DNA from: Spirochaetaceae bacterium
GTDB taxonomy: Bacteria; Spirochaetota; Spirochaetia; Treponematales; Breznakiellaceae
Assembly: GCA_031257255.1 (NCBI GenBank)
Contig: JAIROZ010000060.1
Coordinates: 1-35,493 of the forward strand
Length of the DNA stretch: 35,493 nucleotides
Reading direction: 5' to 3'
This document shows, piece by piece, positions 6,225-13,267 of this stretch. Position numbers and translations under genes: made by a program. A model generated the notes under the pieces. It worked only from the letters and a program-made list of their open reading frames with translations, was not told the DNA's origin and searched no databases. Position 1 is the stretch's first letter; the number at the start of each line of letters is the position of its first letter.

Positions 6225-7286
6225 ATGAAAAAGTTTTCATTCATTGCGGCAGGCGCTGCCGCCCTGGCGCTTTCTGCTATATCAGCCTGTTCAAAGGATG
6301 AGGGGAATGCCCTTTACATTTACAACTGGACTTACTACCTTCCCGAAACCATCATTGAAAAATTTCAGGATGAATACAAAGTCAAGGTAGTCTACGACCA
6401 GTACGCTTCCAACGAAGAAATGTACGCCAAGATTCAGGCGGGCGGCGCGGGCTACGACATGGTATTCCCTACCTCAGACTTTATAGAAATGATGACTAAA
6501 CAAGGGATGTTTGCCCCGATAGACCATAGCAAACTCAGCAATACCGGCAACATAGACCCGCGCATCATCGAAAAAGCCAAATGGGACCCGAATATGGAGT
6601 ACTTTGTTCCCTACTATTACGGCGCGGCGACTATAGCCGTAAATACCGCCCGTATTCCAGAATTTGACGAGTCATGGAAAACATGGAAGATTTTTGAACG
6701 CGGTGAGTACAAGGGCAAGATGACGATGTTGGACGACCTCCGCATGGTGATAGGCGGCGCTCTTATGAGCCTTGGTTACAGCACCAACTCGACAAATATG
6801 GAAGAAGTGTACGCCGCCCGCGACCTTATCAACTCAAAATGGAAGCCGAATATAATGCGTTTTGATTCCGAGGCATTTGGCAAAGGCTACTCAGGTGAGG
6901 ATTTTTGGATAGTCCACAGTTATTTTGAGGGCATACAATCGGAAATTTCCGGCAACAAGGCGCTTGCCGAAAAAACCAAGGTATTTGTTCCCCGCGAAGG
7001 AGCGCCCGCCTATCTTGACGGGATGTGTATACTCAAGGATGCCAAAAACAAGGAACTGGCGCACATTTTTATCGACTTTTTCCTGCGCCCGGCGATTTTT
7101 GCCGAGTTTGCCGATAATTTTAACTTCCCGCCAACGGTGAATGTTCCAGCCCGTGAACTTGTAAAATCAACGCCGTTTGTTTCTGTAGATGAATTTTTAG
7201 ATAACACTTCGCTCGATTACGATGTGGGTGAGGCAATAAAGTACTACAACGATTCTTGGTTCGAGACGATACGGATAGGCAAGTAG
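6225..7286 (+). CDS. potD: spermidine/putrescine-type ABC transporter substrate-binding lipoprotein
   Basis: A 353-residue extracytoplasmic binding protein for polyamines, anchored as a lipoprotein (ALSAISAC, Cys at residue 22). The mature part opens with ALYIYNWTYYLPETIIEKFQ, the PotD/PotF hallmark, followed by YDQYASNEEMYAKI and GYDMVFPTSDF. SGEDFWIVHSYFEG occupies the position of the second lobe's ligand-pocket segment, and the C-terminal FFLRPAIFAEFAD and NFNFPPTVN segments also fit. A longer in-frame reading from a TTG at 6144 would run through the leader hairpins; the ATG at 6225 with GGAG seven bases away and a proper signal peptide is clearly better. No potA, potB or potC is adjacent; the gene is alone, with a small convergent gene 5 bases downstream. 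The precise polyamine is not decidable here. Confidence 0.9.
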   Translation: MKKFSFIAAGAAALALSAISACSKDEGNALYIYNWTYYLPETIIEKFQDEYKVKVVYDQYASNEEMYAKIQAGGAGYDMVFPTSDFIEMMTKQGMFAPIDHSKLSNTGNIDPRIIEKAKWDPNMEYFVPYYYGAATIAVNTARIPEFDESWKTWKIFERGEYKGKMTMLDDLRMVIGGALMSLGYSTNSTNMEEVYAARDLINSKWKPNIMRFDSEAFGKGYSGEDFWIVHSYFEGIQSEISGNKALAEKTKVFVPREGAPAYLDGMCILKDAKNKELAHIFIDFFLRPAIFAEFADNFNFPPTVNVPARELVKSTPFVSVDEFLDNTSLDYDVGEAIKYYNDSWFETIRIGK

Positions 7287-7291
7287 TTTCC

Positions 7292-7516
7292 TTAGGTTGT
7301 TTCCAGATTGATGGGTTCTTTGCCGTTGTGCGCGTACATGTATTCTTGTTTAGTCATATCGCCGCGTTTTACGGCTTTGGAGTCTTCTATGCGGTTACGC
7401 AGTTCAAGGTGGCGGATGTCGTTATACTTGATAATGCAGAGCAACACCAGTAAGGCAATATCCACAATTGATGTGTTTTTTGCTAAACCCAAAAAAATAC
7501 TAAACATTTCTTCCAT
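7292..7516 (-). CDS. small single-pass membrane protein, unknown function
   Basis: A 74-residue product with one hydrophobic segment (IVDIALLVLLCIIKY, about residues 17-31), followed by a charged, predominantly helical cytoplasmic-looking tail (HLELRNRIEDSKAVKRGDMTK). The ATG at 7516 has a strong GAGGGGG ribosome-binding site; an upstream ATG at 7543 has none, so the shorter form is taken. It lies 126 bases beyond the fliD stop on the same strand and converges on potD with 5 bases between stops. The well-placed site argues that it is really translated. I recognise no family. Position suggests it could be transcribed with fliD if read-through passes the weak hairpin at 7616-7635. Confidence 0.6.
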   Translation of the reverse strand: MEEMFSIFLGLAKNTSIVDIALLVLLCIIKYNDIRHLELRNRIEDSKAVKRGDMTKQEYMYAHNGKEPINLETT

Positions 7517-7615
7517 AGTTACCCCCTCAATAGGCCACGCCATAAGGCAACGTCTATTTCTCCTATTAAGTTAGCGCAATTCTTAGATTTACGCAAGAGG
7601 TTAGACAACACCGCT

Positions 7616-7635
7616 AAAATCCTTTATTGGATTTT
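7616..7635 (-). terminator. weak hairpin after fliD
   Basis: A 7-bp perfect stem, AAAATCC (7616-7622) and GGATTTT (7629-7635), lies 7 bases past the fliD stop on the minus strand. The 3' arm ends in four Us in the minus-strand RNA. The stem is AT-rich, so this is a weak intrinsic terminator at best. Confidence 0.35.
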
Positions 7636-7642
7636 GCTTGCC

Positions 7643-9829
7643 CTACCGCCGTCCGCTATTTTGCTGACCGAACTGGTCGAGCGAATTGGAAAGGCGTTCC
7701 ATACGGTTGTATGCCCCTTCCATTTGGTTGTATTGATTGCGGAGCGCCGCTTCTTTTTTTTCCAGTTGGCGGTCTAGTGTTTCGATGCGTCTTTCGTTAG
7801 AGGAGATTTTTGTGTCGAGGCTGCCGGAGCGCATTGCTATGATGCCGCCCAATTCGACATAGGGGCGGGCGGCGCGGTCAAGTTGGAAGGCAAGCCCCGC
7901 GTCAATAACCTTATCGCCGTCCGTGTCCTGCCCAAAGATTGCCCGCATTGCCTCAAGTTTAGAGGCGGAACGAAGGCTTTCGTCGAGGGCTGTTTCATTT
8001 ATTTCGAGGTAGCCGCGCATACGCGCCGGGTCGTATCCGCCGCCGCGCCGGGCATCGGTGGTAATGCCGAAGTCTTGCAGCAGGACGCGCTCGCCGGAGG
8101 GTGTAAAGTACGCCGCTCCCACTATCTCCTGCAAATTCGACCTGAAACGAAGCAGAGAAGAGTCGCCTGAGAATACGCCGAGACGTTTTCTCATCTCTTC
8201 CCTTTCCTCATTAGAAAGATAGCCGAGTTCGCGTATTATCGACTCGTCCGAGCGGGTCAGGACATTCAACTCAGCCATAAGTTTGTTGTAATTGCCCACT
8301 AGGTTTATCACGCTGTCCTTAACGGACGCGATGTCCGTCTGAACGCCGAGCGACACGGGGGCTTCGCTCACGCTGCGGGCATTTATCGTCATGCCCGGAA
8401 TAAGGTCGTCGATTTTGTTGGTTGGGCGCTCAATTTCTATGCCGTCCATGACTACGATGGCGTCCTGTGCGCGGGAGATAGGGGCGCGGGGTTCGGTTTT
8501 GACTTCGCCAACGGGGTCAAAAAGTTGAATCGCCTTTATTGAAATATCGCGGTGCGTATTCCCATTGTTGATAACTATAGCCTGCGGCGTCCGCCCGTTA
8601 GAGACCTGCGCCAGTTGGTAGGACTGCATATTCCAGCCCGACCCGTCCTTGACCGGCTGCAGCGCGGCGGAAGTGCCATCGCTAAAGTAAAGAGTCAGCG
8701 CGTTCGGGTTGTCTACACGGGGCGGCGGGGTAGGAGGAACCGGCGTTCCGTCTGCCGCCGGATTTTCACCATCCGCTTCGGCAACGGACGCTTCCTCTCC
8801 GGCTGTTTCGCCATCTGCCGCTGCGGCATCGGCTGTTAGAGCCGCCGCGTCTTCGGCGGGTGTTTCTTCGGTTGCATTTGCGTCTTCCGCTGCGGCAAGC
8901 GCCTCGTCTGAATTTTCGTCCGCCGGCGCGTTCCCCATTGCCTTGTTGTACTCAGCAAGGGCGCGTTGGTAGGCTCTGTCCGCCGCAAATGCCGCCTCAT
9001 TGCCTGATACCGAAGTTTCAAACCGGAGTATCATCGTGTCTGTAGGCACAACTCCCACGGCTCCGGCGCCTGCCGCAAGCGGAATTTTGACATTGGACAT
9101 TGCGCTTACCGTAAGCCCATCGCCGGAGGCGCTTTGGCGCACGGCAAGGTTTGCGCCGGCAGCAGCGGCATCGCCTGCAACCGCCGGCACATTTATCAGT
9201 TTGGGTCCGGCGCTCTGTCCGTTCAGTATGCCTGTGTTTATGGCGAACTTGAGGGCATCGTCCAAAAAAGTAAGCGCCGTTTCCTTGCCTGTGTCCAGCG
9301 ACTCAATGATGAATGACTTGGTTTTCGGCTTTACCGCCAGAATTTGCGCGGCAATCTTCCCCTCGCCCCGCTTATTCAGCGTGTCTGTAAATTCCTGAAT
9401 TCCGCCGCCGCCAAACTTAAAACTGAGTTTGTTCTTGCCTGTAGAAAAAGTATAGGTTCCGGCGGGCACCGTGTAGTTGTCCGCGAGCGGGTTGGAGATA
9501 AATTTGTCGGCGGCGGCAAGTTGTTTGATAGTAAAACTGTGGTTCTGGTCAAATGATTCGCGGGTTGTTTCGGCGCTAAGGACGGCATCGTCTGTGGAAG
9601 TGGCGGCGCGGTCATTGAATGGATTTTGGTAAGAAAACAAGAGGCGGGCGCTCTCCCTCATTCCGGTAATGAGCCGTCCCAGATTTTGCCAGTTCTCTTT
9701 TTGCGTCCTTAGCGTCTCGACTTCTTTTTCAATGCGGTTGCGCGGCACCCGCTCCACTTCCATAAGACCGGAAATCATCTTGTCGGTATCAAAACGGCTC
9801 TTAACGCCCGGAACAGAAATATCAGCCAT
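7643..9829 (-). CDS. fliD: flagellar hook-associated protein 2 (filament cap) with acidic insertion
   Basis: FliD caps the growing flagellar filament and guides flagellin assembly; in spirochaetes the filament lies in the periplasm. The 728-residue product has the FliD N-domain at about 1-105 (VPGVKSRFDTDKMISGLMEVER, then coiled coil) and the C-domain at about 455-720. The C-domain holds DAIVVMDGIEIERPTN, IKSV-type helices, YNKLMAEL and the terminal coiled coil ISSNERRIETLDRQLEKKE. Between them, residues about 299-374 (8708-8935) are a low-complexity Ala/Glu/Asp-rich stretch ending in a proline cluster (PVPPTPPPR), which I infer to be a disordered insertion in the variable filament-exposed domain. 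Length is above the usual 450-680. The start has AAGAGA close by. No other flagellar structural gene is adjacent. Confidence 0.92.
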   Translation of the reverse strand: MADISVPGVKSRFDTDKMISGLMEVERVPRNRIEKEVETLRTQKENWQNLGRLITGMRESARLLFSYQNPFNDRAATSTDDAVLSAETTRESFDQNHSFTIKQLAAADKFISNPLADNYTVPAGTYTFSTGKNKLSFKFGGGGIQEFTDTLNKRGEGKIAAQILAVKPKTKSFIIESLDTGKETALTFLDDALKFAINTGILNGQSAGPKLINVPAVAGDAAAAGANLAVRQSASGDGLTVSAMSNVKIPLAAGAGAVGVVPTDTMILRFETSVSGNEAAFAADRAYQRALAEYNKAMGNAPADENSDEALAAAEDANATEETPAEDAAALTADAAAADGETAGEEASVAEADGENPAADGTPVPPTPPPRVDNPNALTLYFSDGTSAALQPVKDGSGWNMQSYQLAQVSNGRTPQAIVINNGNTHRDISIKAIQLFDPVGEVKTEPRAPISRAQDAIVVMDGIEIERPTNKIDDLIPGMTINARSVSEAPVSLGVQTDIASVKDSVINLVGNYNKLMAELNVLTRSDESIIRELGYLSNEEREEMRKRLGVFSGDSSLLRFRSNLQEIVGAAYFTPSGERVLLQDFGITTDARRGGGYDPARMRGYLEINETALDESLRSASKLEAMRAIFGQDTDGDKVIDAGLAFQLDRAARPYVELGGIIAMRSGSLDTKISSNERRIETLDRQLEKKEAALRNQYNQMEGAYNRMERLSNSLDQFGQQNSGRR

Positions 9830-9904
9830 TCTCTTATTATATCGGCATTGCTTCCCTTGTCAAACAGAGCGCTCTTGTTGTACAGTAAGGGCAAGGAGTG
9901 AAAT

Positions 9905-11800
9905 GTGGCCGCCAGGCTCAAAATGATACTTGGCTTTCATTGCCATTTTCCGTTGGCGCTGTCTGAGCAGGAATTTGAGACGCTTTACAGGAATAAACTG
10001 ATGCCGCTAATACGCGCCATCCATAAACACCCCGCCGGTGCCGTAACGATTCACTTTTCGGGGTCTCTTCTTTATAGAATAGAGCGCCTTCACAGTGAAT
10101 TCTTTACTCTCCTATCCAAACTGGTCGACCGCAAACAGGTGGAACTCCTAGGCGGCGGCTTTTATGAGCCTATGCTCCCGCTTGTTCAGCAGAGCGACAG
10201 GCTCGGTCAAATTGAACTCCTTACCACTTACCTCCGCAAACATTTCGACAAAAGAGTTACAGGCTGCCTCATTCCGCCGGAAACCTGGGACACCGGTCTT
10301 GTAAGTTCGCTTTCCAACTCAGGAATGGCGTACACCTTTCTCCCATCCGGGTTTTTCTCAGGTTCGTATCTAAAAAGCGCCGCCGGCTTGCTAAAGCCCT
10401 TCATAACCGAAGACAACGGCAAGAGCATGGTCATCTTTCCAATTCAAGGAACTTTAGATAACGAATACCTGACATCCGATTTACGCGCCGGACTTGAAAG
10501 CATAGTACAAAGCGCGTCCACATTCCCGGAAGAAGACGGCTGCCCTGCGGCGGCTCTGTTTCCGGGGCTCGATGCGGATTTAGGGGGCGGTAAAAACGCG
10601 GAGAAGATTTTTAACACGCTCTTTGAACTATTAGAAGAATATAAAGACCGCGTTGAACTTACGCACGGTTCCAAAATAATCGAGGAGCCGAAGCCGCTGT
10701 CAAAAATATACATACGCGGCGGCGGCTTTAAGAGTTATTTTACAGAATATCCGGAAAGCGCCAATCTATATTCAAAAACCGTGTGGACAAAGCGCATCAT
10801 TGACCAGATACGCGGGGACAAGCCAAAAAAAGAATCTGCCGCCGAGGAATTATGGAAGGCGCAGGGTTACAGGCTTTATTGCAAAACAGATTTAGACGAA
10901 TCCGATATTATTGTTAATCCCGCGATGCGCGGTTATGCGTATCAAAGCCTAATCTTTGCCGAGAAACTCGTAATGGGCGCTATGTTTACACGGGACACTA
11001 TACTTTCTAAAGATGATTTTGATTTTGACGGAGACGCGGAATATATTTTTCATGGATGTAAAATAAACGCATATATTCACAGGCGCGGCGCTTTTATTTT
11101 TGAACTTGATTATGTATTCAAGCCGTGGAATTATCTTTCGATATTTGCCGAAAGAGAGGGCGAACTATCATTCCGTAAGCGCGGCATATTTATGGACAAA
11201 CTATGTTCCGGGCAGGACGGCTTTTTTGGAGACTGCCGCGACCTTTCGCGGGAATACTATCAGGTTACAAAATATATCAGAACCCGCGCAAAACTTACCC
11301 TAGAACTTCCGCAGGCGGAAAATGCCGTTCCTTTTGCCGGCATAACGGTAGAAAAAAAATATCATGTAAACGAAAACCATATTGAGGTGCGCTGGACGCT
11401 TACCAATAAAGGCGCGGAAGCGGCGCGGTTTTATTTTGTATCAGAAGTCAACCTCGCGTTTCCATGCGGCGGCGGGCAGGAATTGCGTATCTTCTCTTAC
11501 GATACATATACAAAAGGCGGCGAAGAGAAAACCGAAAAAAAACAGGCGGCGCATGAACATATCTCTCTTTCTGATATACAAGCGGTTGAATTCCACGACC
11601 TTCGCAACGAAACGCTTTTGCGGCTTTCTTCACTCTCGCTTTTTGATGCCCGGATATATCAGGTTAAATCGAAGATTACCACAGCGCGCACAAAGCAGGA
11701 AATCGAATTCTATCAGGCAACCTGTGTTGAAACAAGCAGATATATGGAAATTGAAGCGGGGGCGCAGGCGGCTTTTCAATTTACGCTCGGTATTTATTAA
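9905..11800 (+). CDS. glycoside hydrolase family 57, 4-alpha-glucanotransferase/amylase type
   Basis: A 631-residue enzyme of the GH57 class that rearranges or hydrolyses alpha-1,4-glucans such as glycogen or maltodextrin. The N-terminal catalytic barrel shows motif 1 HCHFP (12-16), motif 2 GGGFYEP (83-89) and motif 3 with the expected nucleophile Glu in PPETWD (Glu126). The acid Asp should be in the FPGLDAD region near 222-228. The C-terminal half (about 300-631), rich in beta strands, fits the DUF1925/DUF1926 domains of the 4-alpha-glucanotransferase subgroup. There is no signal peptide, so it acts in the cytoplasm. The GTG at 9905 is preferred because AAGGAG lies six bases upstream; the first ATG (9923) is too far away. 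The stop abuts the tgt start with no spacer. Confidence 0.85.
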   Translation: MAARLKMILGFHCHFPLALSEQEFETLYRNKLMPLIRAIHKHPAGAVTIHFSGSLLYRIERLHSEFFTLLSKLVDRKQVELLGGGFYEPMLPLVQQSDRLGQIELLTTYLRKHFDKRVTGCLIPPETWDTGLVSSLSNSGMAYTFLPSGFFSGSYLKSAAGLLKPFITEDNGKSMVIFPIQGTLDNEYLTSDLRAGLESIVQSASTFPEEDGCPAAALFPGLDADLGGGKNAEKIFNTLFELLEEYKDRVELTHGSKIIEEPKPLSKIYIRGGGFKSYFTEYPESANLYSKTVWTKRIIDQIRGDKPKKESAAEELWKAQGYRLYCKTDLDESDIIVNPAMRGYAYQSLIFAEKLVMGAMFTRDTILSKDDFDFDGDAEYIFHGCKINAYIHRRGAFIFELDYVFKPWNYLSIFAEREGELSFRKRGIFMDKLCSGQDGFFGDCRDLSREYYQVTKYIRTRAKLTLELPQAENAVPFAGITVEKKYHVNENHIEVRWTLTNKGAEAARFYFVSEVNLAFPCGGGQELRIFSYDTYTKGGEEKTEKKQAAHEHISLSDIQAVEFHDLRNETLLRLSSLSLFDARIYQVKSKITTARTKQEIEFYQATCVETSRYMEIEAGAQAAFQFTLGIY

Positions 11801-12931
11801 ATGGATATTTTTTCGATACATCACACAGATTCATCCTGCGCGGCGCGTACGGGAACGCTTACTCTTGCGCATGGCGGCGTTCAAACGCCTGTATTTATGC
11901 CGGTCGGTACAAACGCCACGGTAAAGGCGATGGCAAATGAATCGCTTTTGGAAATAGGCTTTGATATAATTCTTTCCAATACATATCATCTTTTTTTGCG
12001 TCCCGGTACGGATGTCATTAAAAAGCACGAGGGGCTGCACCGGTTTTGTAACTGGCGGCGCAATATACTAACCGATTCGGGCGGGTTTCAAATATTTTCG
12101 CTTGCCCGTCTGCGTAAAATTTCCGAGGAAGGGGCGCGGTTCCGCTCTCATATAGACGGTAGTGAATTTCTGCTTACGCCGGAAAAGGCGGCGGAAATTC
12201 AATGTATATTGAACAGCGACATTCAGATGCAGTTGGATGTATGCACTCCGCCGGATATACCAGAAACCGAAGCGCTGGATGCCCTCCTCCTTACAGGCAG
12301 ATGGCTCCGCCGCGCTCAGGAAACAGTACAAAAGGCGCGGGATTCAGGCTATGCCGGAGAGATTTTTTCGATAGTACAGGGAAATTTTTACAGGGAATTG
12401 CGCAAGCGGAGCGCCGCCCTTTGCGCCGAAGCCGGCACAAGCGGCATAGCGATAGGCGGGCTTTCTGTGGGAGAGAGCCCCGAAAAATTTTGCGATTTTT
12501 TGGGCTTTACCGCATCTTTGCTGCCGAAAGAAAAGCCGCGCTATGTTATGGGAATTGGCACGCCGCAATATATACTGGAGGCGATAGAAAACGGAGTCGA
12601 TATGTTTGACTGCGTGCTTCCCACGCGTTCGGCGCGTAACGGGCTCGCGCTCACTCACTCCGGTCCTCTTTCGATAAAAAAAGAAAACTATAAAGAAGAC
12701 GAGAGGGCGCTTGACGGTCTCTGTTCCTGCCCTGTTTGCGCCAATTATTCCCGCGCATATCTCCGCCATCTTTTTAAGTCCGGCGAAATTCTTGTATGTA
12801 TGCTGTTGAGTTATCATAATTTATTTTTCTTAAATGAACTTGTCGTAAAGGCGCGGGATGCGATAAACGCGGATAGATTCCGCGCCTTCAAGTCTGAATT
12901 TCTTGCGCTTTATGGTTCGGGGGTTGACTAA
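11801..12931 (+). CDS. tgt: queuine/preQ1 tRNA-ribosyltransferase
   Basis: The enzyme swaps guanine 34 of GUN-anticodon tRNAs for preQ1 in queuosine synthesis. The 376-residue product shows TDSGGFQIFS with the acid/base Asp at 92, VDMFDCVLPTRSARNG (about 266-281) with the nucleophile Asp and the tRNA U33-G34-U35 recognition segment, and the zinc site C-x-C-x2-C (308, 310, 313) plus the His in LSYHN (339). IVQGN at about 191-195 has Asn where most members have a second Gly (VQGG). Length and domain order are normal. The ATG directly follows the GH57 stop with no clear ribosome-binding site, so translation is likely coupled. Other queuosine genes are not in the window. Confidence 0.95.
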   Translation: MDIFSIHHTDSSCAARTGTLTLAHGGVQTPVFMPVGTNATVKAMANESLLEIGFDIILSNTYHLFLRPGTDVIKKHEGLHRFCNWRRNILTDSGGFQIFSLARLRKISEEGARFRSHIDGSEFLLTPEKAAEIQCILNSDIQMQLDVCTPPDIPETEALDALLLTGRWLRRAQETVQKARDSGYAGEIFSIVQGNFYRELRKRSAALCAEAGTSGIAIGGLSVGESPEKFCDFLGFTASLLPKEKPRYVMGIGTPQYILEAIENGVDMFDCVLPTRSARNGLALTHSGPLSIKKENYKEDERALDGLCSCPVCANYSRAYLRHLFKSGEILVCMLLSYHNLFFLNELVVKARDAINADRFRAFKSEFLALYGSGVD

Positions 12932-12967
12932 AGGGTCTAGGGCAATGCTGAATAATGGCGGTAGGAG

Positions 12968-12999
12968 GCGTATGGGGAGGGGGCTTGCGCTTTTTTTTT
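12968..12999 (+). terminator. possible intrinsic terminator after tgt
   Basis: A short stem, GCGTA (12968-12972) with TGCGC (12986-12990) including one G-U pair, is followed immediately by nine Ts (12991-12999). The stem is weak but the U-run is the best in this part of the window. It overlaps the promoter proposed next, so one of the two readings may be wrong. Confidence 0.35.
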
Positions 13000-13013
13000 C
13001 GCCGTGCTAGACT
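12985..13013 (+). promoter_or_regulatory. possible promoter for the structured leader and tRNA-Phe
   Basis: TTGCGC (12985-12990) and TAGACT (13008-13013) are 17 bases apart. Transcription would begin near 13020, just before the first of four consecutive hairpins and about 115 bases before the tRNA. Confidence 0.35.
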
Positions 13014-13024
13014 ATATCCAGATT

Positions 13025-13133
13025 GCGAAACCGATGGTTCCGCGCCGTAGGTAAAAAATTAAGAGTTTTTGCCTGAATTTAACATGCAGAAATGCGCAGC
13101 ATTTCTGCGTAATACAGCGCCGTAGGCGCTGTA
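13025..13133 (+). other. run of four consecutive hairpins upstream of tRNA-Phe
   Basis: In order: GCGAAACC (13025-13032) with GGTTCCGC (13036-13043), one mismatch; GGTAAAAA (13050-13057) with TTTTTGCC (13066-13073), one G-U pair; GCAGAAATGC (13086-13095) with GCATTTCTGC (13099-13108), perfect 10 bp; and TACAGCGCC (13113-13121) with GGCGCTGTA (13125-13133), perfect 9 bp. The last ends two bases before the mature tRNA 5' end. No open reading frame is seen here. It may be a structured leader, a small RNA, or tandem palindromic repeats. Confidence 0.6.
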
Positions 13134-13135
13134 CA

Positions 13136-13208
13136 GCCGCCTTAGCTCAGTTGGTAGAGCAAAGGACTGAAAATCCTTGTGTCTAGAGTTCGATTCTCTG
13201 AGGCGGCA
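13136..13208 (+). tRNA. tRNA-Phe (GAA)
   Basis: A 73-base cloverleaf. The acceptor stem GCCGCCT (13136-13142) pairs perfectly with AGGCGGC (13201-13207), with A as discriminator. The D arm reads GCTCAGTTGGTAGAGC, the anticodon stem AAGGA/TCCTT encloses loop CTGAAAA with GAA at 34-36, and the T arm carries GTTCGATTC. The 3' CCA is not encoded (AAG follows) and must be added after transcription. A strong palindromic hairpin ends two bases before the 5' end. Confidence 0.97.
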
Positions 13209-13267
13209 AAGTAACAGACCACATAAACGCAAACAGCGTTCACAATGTTTCGCGTGGAGGTAACGCT

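Noticed and set aside
8709..8972. Ala/Ser-rich plus-strand frame opposite the FliD acidic insertion.
   Set aside because: Explained by complementing the low-complexity FliD codons; no start signal.
13113..13133. Reading the hairpin before tRNA-Phe as a terminator of tgt.
   Set aside because: It has no U-run and lies almost 200 bases past tgt; the T9 stretch at 12991-12999 is a better terminator candidate.
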